A stretch of DNA of 64,000 nucleotides from Symbiodinium natans (lineage: Eukaryota > Sar > Dinophyceae > Suessiales > Symbiodiniaceae). The notes under the pieces were generated by a model. It saw only the letters and a list, made by a program, of their open reading frames with translations. It was not told where the DNA came from and did no database searches. The stretch spans positions 206,001 to 270,000 of the forward strand of contig CAJNDS010002497.1 in the NCBI GenBank assembly GCA_905221605.1, in the 5' to 3' direction. Positions 53,101 through 60,167 of the stretch are shown piece after piece (positions within the stretch are counted from its first letter, which is position 1; the number at the start of each line of letters is the position of its first letter). The position numbers were made by a program, and so were the translations under genes.

Positions 53101-56100
53101 TAAACCCTAAACCCTAAACCCTAAACCCTAAGCCCTAAGCCCTCAGCCCTAAACCCTACACCCTAAACCCTCAACTAATAGGAGTACCCTTTGTGGGCTT
53201 CCGTTTAGGGGGAGTCTCTTCTATTCTATTTGGGGCATAGACGGGGTACCCCTATACAGGGAAATACCCCAATCTAGACCCCCAAACAGTAGGATCCCCT
53301 TTTTAAACAGGACCCTAAAAAGGCACCCCCTAATCTCGTAAACCCCCATATGCATCCCTCAACCCCAAACCCCAAATCCCTAAACCCTAAAACCTAAATC
53401 CCAAAACCCCAAATCCCTAAATCCCAAACACCCTAAACCCCAAATCCCTAACCCTAAATCCCTAAACCCCTGTTCCCTCAACCCCCAACACCGAAGCCTA
53501 AACCCTAAACCCTACACCCTACACCCTAAACCCTAAACCCTAAACCCTAAACCCTAAACCCTAAACCCTAAACCCTAAACCGCAGCTCTGTATGATCCTC
53601 GTGGACGTCGAAGTGGAAGAGAGGCCCCGACTTGCCACGCGCCTTCTCCTTCGCGAAGGGCCGTCAAGTTCAAGCTTCGGGGGGTGGGTTTGGGGTTTAG
53701 GGTTTAGGGTTTAGGGTTTAGGGTTTAGGGTTTAGGGTTTAGGGTGTAGGGTTTAGGGTTTAGGGTTTAGGGTTTAGGGTTTAGGGTTTAGGGTTTAGGG
53801 TTTAGGCTTTCGGGTTTATGGCATTTAGGATTTCTTGCGGTTGTTTGGGTTCAGGATTTCGTGTGTAGGGCACGATGCAAGCCCTTTAGGGCAAACTTGG
53901 GGATTGGGGAACCAAAGGTTCCTAAACCCTACTAACCTTATAAGCCGTGCACCTTAGCTACCCTAAACCCTAAACCCTAAACCCTAAACCCTAAACCCTA
54001 AACCCTAAACAATTGGGGCATCGAATTACGGAGCTGGCGCAGCGCCATCGGCTGAAGCCTGGCAGGACCCGTCAAACTCTCGTGGCCACTTTGTCCTGAT
54101 GTGTGGAGCCTTGGGGTGCTCCCCCTGAAGCTAACAGTGTTTGGGGTTTAGGGGTTTAGGGGTTTAGGGGTTTAGGGGTTAGGGTTTAGGGTTTAGGGTT
54201 TAGGGTTTAGGGTTTAGGGTTTAGGGTCCTGAATAGGGATTATAGTACCCCCGACTAGAATCCCTACTAGGGGCTGCTAGTATAAGGGGAGCATCCCACC
54301 TGCAGCCTCTCAAGATCTCGCGGCTTCGGAAGCCCCGAAGGCAACCAAACGCAACCCTAAATCCTAAACCCTAAACCCCAAACCCTAAACCCTAAACCCT
54401 AAACCCCAAACCCTAAACCCCAAACCCTAAAGAACCCTTCAGATTGACTTCGGGACTTTGCTGTTGTATGCTCTGATGGGGATTTGGGGATCCAGGTCAA
54501 GGGCCCCCGGTGTTGTGCTTTCAGTTTAGGTTTTAGGGCTTAAAGTTTAAACATGTTCTGTCTTGCAGTGGCCTTGATCAGCTCGTAGAAAGTGACATTG
54601 TGCGGGATGATCAGGTCTTCCTTGACGTACCTCTCTTCGGGTGTGGGGTTTACGGTTTAGGGATTAGGGTTCCAAAATCTAGGGGTGGCTACATGTTCCC
54701 CCGGCACGGGTCCTCAAAAAAGGCGACCCCCGTGCAGACCCCTCATACTACCCCACCATACTTCCGAACCCTGTAAGGGAGGTAAGGGACCCTATCCAGG
54801 GCCCATGTAACCCTAAACCCTGAACCCTGAACCCTGAACCCTAAACCCTAAACCCTAAACCTAAACCCTAAACCCTTAGATACCTCAGTGCTTTTGGAGC
54901 CTATGGAGGTTTAGGGGCCTCTTGGGGTTCCATCCCCCAGATTTCAGCGGGTTTAGGGTTTTAGGGTGTAGGGTTTTGGGGTTTTGGGGTTTTGGGGTTT
55001 CAGGGTTTAAGGGTTTTGGGGTTTTGGGGTTTTGGGGTTTTGGGGTTTTGGGGTTTTGGGGTTTTGGGGTTTTGGGGTTTTGGGGTTTTGGGGTACCAAG
55101 ACAACATATCGATGAGAACCCAAAGCACTTTGGGAACAGACCTAGAGACGGCGTGTCCCGAGACTCCAGACCCCAGAAACCCAAATTTCTATAACTCACT
55201 AGTTCTTACAAGGGTATTGGGGAATTGTGTAGCTCCTGTCCTTTCTAGATGACCCTTTGAGGCGTTATAAAGGGACTCAAATTCCTTTAAATTCCCAACT
55301 AAAGATCAGAATCAGTAAGATAAGGCCTAAACCCGTACCGACCCTGAGCCCGGCGGACGGCGCAGCAACAACTGGCGCCGAAACAGTAGAGGAGTTTCTC
55401 AACATACCCGGCGCCACGAACATCTCCAGGGCTCGCTCCCCCAACAGTAGAGGGAGAGCTCTGCGAGCCAGCACGGGGAAGGGCCAGTCTGCTGCCAGCG
55501 CTTTGCAAAAAAAAAAAGATCAGATGCTCCCCCTTTTCTCGCACACCTCATTGGCTGCTCCATTTTCGCATGCTCCATTGGGCTAGTCGTCTTCACAGTG
55601 TAGGTTCGTGGTGTGGATCATCTGGAGCTACTGCACACATTTTCCGCATGTGGCGCTTGCATGGCTCCATCTCCCTATTCCTTTAAACACACCTCCGACG
55701 AAAGCTGCTTGTCGATCGCAGCTGCTGCACGAAGCATGCCAGGAGGCTAAGTGCTCATCCCCCGTGCCTTTTTGATGATTCGAGAGGCAGCATCCACATG
55801 GACACCACACTGACTGGGCCAGGTCTTTCACAATGTCTTCTCGTAGCTGTTGGACGAACTCCTCCAGAGGGGCCAATAGGGTTTAGGGGTTAGGGGTTAG
55901 GGTTTAGGGTTTCGGGTTTAGGGTGGAGACCCTTCGAGCTGGCCAAGGTCTGCAGGTCCTTCAAAATGGATAAGGGCCTTCTTGGCACTGGTGCGCACAA
56001 CCACTTCCTGTCGACGACCACCCTAGACCCTAAACCCTAAACCCTAAACCCTAAACCCTAAACCCTGAACCCTAAGCCATGAAACCTAAACCCTGAAACC

Positions 56101-57359
56101 GACACCCTAAATCCTAAACCCTGAAACCTAAACCCTAAATCCTGAATGAAACCTAAGCCCTAAACCCTAAACCCTGAACCCTAAACCCTAAACCCTGAAA
56201 CCCAACCCCTAAACCCTAATCCCTAAACCCTAAACCCTCATCAACCCTAAACCCTAAACCCTGAAACCTAAACCCTAAACCCTGAAACCTAAACCCTAAA
56301 CCCTCGGTCGGCGCGCATGAGGGTGTCGGAGCCCACGGTCCGTAACTCCGGGAAGTCGCCTTGAAGGCTTCTGGGGCTTGAAATCTTAGGGTCTCTTGGG
56401 GCTTAATGTCTAGGTCTAGGGTTTAGGGTTTAGGGTTTAGGGTTTAGGGTTTAGGGTTTAGGGTTTAGGGTTTAGGGTTTAGGGTTCCACGTTCGAGCTT
56501 TCACTCGTCTAGCAGCTTTTCAGGCGACAGGAAGATACCCACCCGCCCCAAAGAATCCCATAGCTCCAAGAAAATATTTCAGTTCACTCCAGCCAGAACC
56601 CTTCGACTCCACACCCAGGGCCCCTAAACCCTAAACCCTAAACCCTAAACCCTAAACCCTAAACCCTAAACCCTAAACCCTAAACCCTAAACCCTAAACC
56701 CTAAACCCTAAACCCTAAACCCTAAACCCTAAACCGCACGCCTTGAAGCACCCGCCTCAAGGTCTCTCCCTTTACCCCGACTTATTCTCCTTCTTGCCTC
56801 TTGACTCGGCCTAGAGCCATGAGCCTAAACCCCTATGCCCTCAACCCCCCTAAACCCTAAACCCTAAACCCTAAACCCTGCGACCCTGAACCCGAAACCC
56901 TGGGTCCTGAACCCCCCCCCCCCTTCTCAGGATCCCCTTAAACTTGGACGTGCCGACGAAGCTATGCCGACTGAGAGTTTCAGGCTTGTATATATATATA
57001 TATGTATATAGGAAAGACTGGGTTTAGGGTTTAGGGTTTAGGGTTTAGGGTTTAGGGTTTAGGGTTTAGGGTTTAGGGTTTAGGGTTGAGGGTTTAGGGT
57101 CTAGGGGCTTTAGAGATGTATGGCACACCGTGTTCGTTTTTACACAGGGGCAGAAAGCGTAGGGCGGGGTCTCCAGGGCAGATCGCGGGGTTTAGGGTTT
57201 AGGGTTTAGGGTTTAGGGTTTAGGGTTTAGGGTTTAGGGTTTAGGGTTTAGGGTTTAGGGTTTAGGGCCACAAACAAGAAGGAATCTCTGAGGCAAGGGG
57301 CTCTTCTCGAGCTCCGCCTTGGCCTTTTGCAGGAACTGGCCTTGGCGGCTCTTTCGGTT
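47158..57359 (-). CDS. FAM50: XAP5/FAM50 family protein, 3' part of gene in nine small exons
   Basis: Exons (minus): 57359-57302 [13 protein letters not shown]; 56359-56302 or -56317 [14 protein letters not shown]; 54630-54567 [18 protein letters not shown]; 53648-53589 [17 protein letters not shown]; 51945-51919 EASELDTSE; 51858-51806 [17 protein letters not shown]; 50842-50803 [11 protein letters not shown]; 48303-48224 [11 protein letters not shown]; tentative terminal 47260-47158 [13 protein letters not shown] with TAA. Read in order they give the conserved XAP5/FAM50 domain ([32 protein letters not shown]) with family spacing. Phases agree if donors GT, GC and GA are allowed (AACAA|GTGCG, ACT|GCAAGA, AGG|GACTG). 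FAM50/XAP5 proteins are nuclear and splicing-associated; plant XCT affects the clock. The N-terminal exons must lie beyond the retrotransposon. Introns are filled with ITS arrays. Confidence 0.85.
47261..48223. other. C-rich and unassigned intronic DNA of the XAP5/FAM50 gene
   Basis: AAACCCTAAA-like text (47280-47420), a unique segment (47430-48010) with an open minus frame lacking support, a tandem ATGGTTATAAGAA.AACAGAAGTA pair (47868-47923) and ACCCTAAACAA/AACCCGAAAGAA repeats (48060-48200). Confidence 0.5.
48310..48785. repeat. ITS inverted junction and TTTGGGG/CTTGGGG arrays
   Basis: CCCTAAA 48312-48348; GGGTTTAGGGTTT joins CCCCTAAACCC at 48474 (head-to-head order); then GTTTGGG/GTTTGGGTTTTG repeats (48575-48690) and eight CTTGGGG units (48690-48745). 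Confidence 0.85.
48790..50044. other. 1.25-kb AT-rich island in a XAP5/FAM50 intron
   Basis: Strong AT bias, sharply bounded on the right by a TTTAGGG array. Near its left edge GGGCTAATTTTAATAC and GTAAAATTAACCCGCC form an inverted pair (48870-48940), followed by a CAAAAGACC / GGTCTTTTGCCC pair (48952 and 49023). A similar CAAAAGACC / GGTCTTTTGC pair lies in the 15.8-17.3-kb element (16188, 16221). It is probably a non-autonomous element remnant; no gene is seen. Confidence 0.5.
50045..50770. repeat. long ITS array and degenerate CCCTAAA text
   Basis: TTTAGGG 50045-50170 (18 units, one 6-mer), CCCTAAA 50253-50298, then AAACCC/AAACCCC degenerate text to 50470 and 50560-50770. Intronic. Confidence 0.85.
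50860..51805. repeat. ITS arrays and unassigned intronic DNA
   Basis: GGTTCTGGGTTCAGGGCTCT variants 50905-50950, TTTAGGG 51245-51342 (14 perfect units), CCCTAAA 51695-51750. 51440-51690 is A-rich unique DNA. Confidence 0.8.
51862..53580. repeat. ITS arrays in XAP5/FAM50 introns
   Basis: TTTAGGG/TTGAGGG 51862-51910; CCCCTAAA 8-mers 52125-52205; TTTAGGG 52350-52436 and 52570-52598; CCCTAAA 52913-52970, 53095-53170 and 53365-53580 (the last ~9 units perfect and touching exon 53589). A possible exon at 52300-52254 ([14 protein letters not shown]) is GC3-rich but does not fit the XAP5 alignment. Confidence 0.75.
53690..54010. repeat. ITS arrays
   Basis: TTTAGGG 53692-53807 (16 units, one TGTAGGG) and CCCTAAA 53962-54009. 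Confidence 0.95.
54114..54299. mobile_element. foldback MITE, copy 6, split by a telomeric array
   Basis: The left part ends GCTAACAGT (54138). The right part resumes TCCTGAATAGGGATTATAGT (54227) and ends TATAAGGGGAGCATCCC. Between them are 88 bases of TTTGGGG, TTTAGGGG and TTTAGGG repeats. The two halves join to the family consensus with at most a one-base overlap. Confidence 0.85.
54350..54566. repeat. CCCTAAA/CCCCAAA array and short unique segment
   Basis: Array 54353-54430. 54431-54566 unique, no exon seen apart from the GC donor of the exon ending at 54567. Confidence 0.8.
54810..54880 (-). repeat. CCCTGAA then CCCTAAA array
   Basis: Four CCCTGAA units followed by CCCTAAA units, in the XAP5/FAM50 intron. 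Confidence 0.9.
54960..55095 (+). repeat. homogeneous TTTTGGGG array
   Basis: Three TTTTGGGG units (54970-54996), a short break, then ten more (55013-55094). This octamer is the Oxytricha/Euplotes-type telomere repeat, here a local expansion of a variant. Confidence 0.95.
55200..55600 (+). other. possible LTR-element remnant with primer-binding-site-like sequence
   Basis: Unique DNA containing AACAACTGGCGCCGAAACAG at 55366-55385, whose TGGCGCCGAAACAG resembles LTR-element primer-binding sites. GGCGCCACGAACATC follows ~40 bp later. An open frame (55257-55586) of 109 codons and an A11 run are present. No LTR pair or pol gene was found, so the remnant call is weak. Confidence 0.3.
55628..55876 (-). 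CDS. open cysteine-rich segment of ~75 codons, unidentified
   Basis: After CTCTGGAG|G the frame reads [20 protein letters not shown], then [12 protein letters not shown] and a further CSSC and CGKC before a stop at 55628. It sits inside an intron of the XAP5/FAM50 gene. It may be an exon of another transcript or a captured fragment. Confidence 0.3.
   Translation of the reverse strand: MAPLEEFVQQLREDIVKDLAQSVWCPCGCCLSNHQKGTGDEHLASWHASCSSCDRQAAFVGGVFKGIGRWSHASATCGKCVQ
55931..56022 (-). CDS. candidate exon, possible decayed duplicate of a XAP5 exon
   Basis: Follows GGGTCTAG|G and ends AAGG before GTCTCC. The best-biased frame reads [16 protein letters not shown], then [19 protein letters not shown] also occurs in the XAP5 exon 51806-51858. 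It does not fit the family order at this position, so it is probably not in the mature XAP5 message. Confidence 0.3.
56025..56735. repeat. ITS arrays in a XAP5/FAM50 intron
   Basis: CCCTAAA/CCCTGAA/CCTGAAA mixture 56025-56301 (touching exon 56302), TTTAGGG 56415-56486 (perfect), CCCTAAA 56622-56735 (16 perfect units). Segment 56487-56600 is homologous to 19373-19460, also next to an array. Confidence 0.9.
56840..57301. repeat. ITS arrays in a XAP5/FAM50 intron
   Basis: CCCTAAA 56845-56880, a C-run near 56911, TA repeats 56989-57008, TTTAGGG 57018-57105 and 57188-57267. Short open segments at 57125-57185 and 56925-56965 could be exon fragments. Confidence 0.85.
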
Positions 57360-57479
57360 CTGGAGTTTGGTTTGGGGTTTGGGGTTTGGGGTTTAGGGTT
57401 TAGGGTTTAGGGTTTGGGGCTTAGGGCTTAGGGCTTAGGGTTTAGGATTGAGAGCTTCCGCTCACGGGCTTAGGGCTTA
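57360..57479 (+). repeat. TTTGGGG/TTTAGGG/TTAGGGC mixed array
   Basis: Mixed telomere-variant units between XAP5 exon 57302-57359 and the retrotransposon. Confidence 0.85.
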
Positions 57480-57833
57480 GGGAGCAATATTAGGGCAGGT
57501 TCAAGTACTATGAAACCGATGCCTAGCTTCCAACTCTATATGAAGGTTTGCGATGTAGAGTAGACGTTGGTTTGCCATAGAGAAATTGCAGACTGTAGGC
57601 TTAGACTGGAGTTCTTAGCTTAGTCTACGGTGCGAGCAGACGCGAAGCGGCGAAGCCACCCTCCTCCATCTGAACAGAACATGATTTGATATTAGCGACG
57701 CTCCTATTTTCCTTGAGCCAAAAGTAGCGTTAGTCGAGGTACATGTACTCATCCCTTTAGGAGAATACGTGTCCGGAATCACCCCTCCTGGACGGATGCG
57801 GGTGAGCTGACGTCCACTGTAGGACACTGTACA
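57480..57833 (-). repeat. probable 3' LTR / 3' untranslated region of the copia element
   Basis: Unique sequence after the pol stop, starting GTGTAGTGTACAGTGTCC on the minus strand. Contains TTTTGGCTCAAGG (minus; 57723-57711), which matches the 3' end of the dinoflagellate spliced leader. No second LTR copy is visible to confirm the boundary. Confidence 0.4.
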
Positions 57834-60167
57834 CTACACTACTGCTTTTGCTATTCCGCTTCTACCGGAAACTAGCTCAAAGCTCATTCGACGCAGGTGT
57901 TGCTCGGCAGACTCAGTGCTTAAGGACTTGGTGAGCAAGTCCGCGGTATTGATCTTAGTATCGATCTTGAAAAGCTCGAACTGTCCGTTCGCAAGCTTCT
58001 CTTGGATCCATAGGTATCGTGTTTGCACGTGTCTGGATTTTCCCAGACCAAGACGACTGCATGTCCCCAGCGCAGCAGCGCTGTCGGTATGCACCTGTAA
58101 CTTCGTTTCTATCCCCCATCCACGAAGAAGCTCTTGCGTGGCCATTCCGCTGGCTACACCCTTGACCAGTGCGTAGTATTCGGCCTCTCCCGAAGATAGC
58201 GACACTGTACTCTGGAGGTTGCTTGAATGTCGCACTTCGTGGCGTCCATAGTAACACACTAGTCCGGCGGTGCTCTTCCGTGTCTGGAGACATCCGGCGA
58301 AGTCACTGTCTGCATGGATCGTGACTATCGAACTAAACCTTTGTGGTGCGAACCTCTGCACCAGTCGCATTGCACCTTTCAAATACCGAGCAAGTCTCTT
58401 GAGGTCAGCAAAGTCCGCTTCAGTCGGGCCTTGCATTCTCCTCGCAAGACATTTGACCGATTCCGACAGGTCTGGCCTGTCTTGAGCCAGGAACGCTGCT
58501 CGCATAACCAGCGAGCGGTATTGGCTAACGCGCTCTGGCTCCACGGTCGGGAGCTGAAGTCTCTTCTCCAAATCTTCAGCTTTCATCTTCTCGTTTGGGC
58601 TCTTTACTGGCTTGCATGTTTCCATGTGTAGATCTTTCAGGATGATTTCGGCGTGCCTTGGATCAGGCTCATAGGAGATTACTCCTGACCTCTCGTCGAA
58701 GCGCACGAGACGGTTCAGGACGCAGAACTCCTGTTTCTTTTCTCCTGGTCCAATGCTGCCATCAACCCTTAAGTCGTATTTCTTCCTTAAGACCTTTTCC
58801 ACATGTGCTTGACCATCGTCATCGGCGAGAATCAGAAAGTCGTCGCCGTGAACCAAAAGTCTTGTCTCTGTTGCGCTATTGTAGAAGATAGCTGGCCAAG
58901 CGGGACATCTAACGAATCCGGCTTCCAGTAACGCGGCGGTGTAGTCGGCTTGCCATATTGCCGCAGCGTCCCTGGTGCCATACATGGATCGTAGCAACTT
59001 GCCCACCATGCCTGGCTCCTGATCTCCTTCAGGCAACGTGACGTATATATCCCTTTGGGCCTTCCCATAGAAGTGGGCCCTGGATATATCCAGCAAGCGT
59101 AGCTTCAAAGGTTTTCGTCCCTTCTTTGACGTTTTCAGCGTCACCATAAGAGACAGCAACAGCTTGATTGCTTCCAACGGGGGCATTGCACTAAAGCTCG
59201 CATGTTCCGGGATGAACTCGGCGTTCTTTGCACGCTTGACTTCCCTGCAAACAATTCTCGAGCGATAGTTGGGCCGCTCGTTGTCTCCTTTGTTGCGGTC
59301 TACCCACTTCATGGTGATTGGAACCTTTCCAGCTGCCCTTGCTTGCTCTTCGGGAACTTTCTCGTAGAGGTTTTGTTTCCACACCCATTCGAGTTCCTCT
59401 CGGCGTGCAGCAGCCACTTTATCCAGGTCCAGTTCTGCTCCAGTGTTGGAGTCTATTACGGGTCCTTGGATTTGGTGGCCCACGTCGGGAAACTGGTTGT
59501 AGATCTCCTCTTCTTCATCGATCACGGGTGGAGAGTCTGGAACAGGTCCAGCCTCCATCGCATTTAACGCTTCTGAGAATTCACCATCCTCCACCAGCTG
59601 TTGGCGGAACGCCATCAGGATTCCTTTTACCAACTTGGGTGGATACTTTTGTGCTGCGCGTGCTCGACCATTGATAAGGCGTACGTGGCAGTGCCACACC
59701 TTGCCTTCGGTGTTCGAACACGCTCCTTGAAGCACATTGGCAACGCATCGCGAGTTTGTCAACCATCGCGTCTCTTTCTTCACCAAGCCTTTGCCCTGGG
59801 CATCCTCCGACTCCATGCCCCAACGGCACATTGGCCCGGTGACCTCGTACACGCGAGGGTCGGCTCGCAACTCTTTCACTTCCGGTTCTTCCCAGCTCCG
59901 TGCACCTTTTGGGTGCTCGTGTAGGAAATACCTTCCGGCTTCCATTTGCTTCCAGTATGCCTGAACGGCTGTTCGCAAATGTTTCTTTCCTTCTGCCAGT
60001 CGTTTGCGTCTCACTTCGACAGGCACTTTTGCATCTGCGTCAACCAAGTTTTGCAGGACAGAGAACGGCCCACATGGGGGCGATCCTCCCAAGAACTTTG
60101 GCTCTTGCTCGTCCAGTAGCACGAACAGCTCGCGCACGTGCGAGTCTTTGCTTAGATCCCAGTAGTC
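57834..60167 (-). CDS. copia pol, C-terminal part: methylase-like segment, reverse transcriptase, RNase H
   Basis: Open from the codon after an in-frame TGA (60170-60168) to the stop at 57834, starting DYWDLSKDSHVRELF. First a segment with GGSPPCGPFS and GRYFLHEHPKG, like C5 cytosine methylase motif IV (PPC). Then RT with LLDISRAHFYG, an HGDD active site in place of the usual YVDD (LLVHGDDFLILAD), then RNase H with HADSDFAGC, SSGEAEYYAL, HTDSAAAL and NTADLLTKSL. All catalytic acids look intact. Copies the element RNA into DNA. It has no ATG of its own, so it relies on the upstream frame. Confidence 0.85.
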   Translation of the reverse strand, partial: DYWDLSKDSHVRELFVLLDEQEPKFLGGSPPCGPFSVLQNLVDADAKVPVEVRRKRLAEGKKHLRTAVQAYWKQMEAGRYFLHEHPKGARSWEEPEVKELRADPRVYEVTGPMCRWGMESEDAQGKGLVKKETRWLTNSRCVANVLQGACSNTEGKVWHCHVRLINGRARAAQKYPPKLVKGILMAFRQQLVEDGEFSEALNAMEAGPVPDSPPVIDEEEEIYNQFPDVGHQIQGPVIDSNTGAELDLDKVAAARREELEWVWKQNLYEKVPEEQARAAGKVPITMKWVDRNKGDNERPNYRSRIVCREVKRAKNAEFIPEHASFSAMPPLEAIKLLLSLMVTLKTSKKGRKPLKLRLLDISRAHFYGKAQRDIYVTLPEGDQEPGMVGKLLRSMYGTRDAAAIWQADYTAALLEAGFVRCPAWPAIFYNSATETRLLVHGDDFLILADDDGQAHVEKVLRKKYDLRVDGSIGPGEKKQEFCVLNRLVRFDERSGVISYEPDPRHAEIILKDLHMETCKPVKSPNEKMKAEDLEKRLQLPTVEPERVSQYRSLVMRAAFLAQDRPDLSESVKCLARRMQGPTEADFADLKRLARYLKGAMRLVQRFAPQRFSSIVTIHADSDFAGCLQTRKSTAGLVCYYGRHEVRHSSNLQSTVSLSSGEAEYYALVKGVASGMATQELLRGWGIETKLQVHTDSAAALGTCSRLGLGKSRHVQTRYLWIQEKLANGQFELFKIDTKINTADLLTKSLSTESAEQHLRRMSFELVSGRSGIAKAVV

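Noticed and set aside
54960-55095. Ciliate contamination suggested by TTTTGGGG
   Set aside because: The block is embedded in TTTAGGG DNA inside a dinoflagellate-like gene and is best seen as a local variant expansion.
54922-55252. Open frames reading GFGVLGFW or PKTPKPQN repeats
   Set aside because: Direct translation of the TTTTGGGG array; not a gene.
1-57479. Chromosome end or subtelomere as the explanation for the telomeric repeats
   Set aside because: Arrays alternate orientation, are short and lie inside genes over 57 kb; none is terminal. A subtelomeric position cannot be excluded, but it does not explain the exon-flanking pattern.
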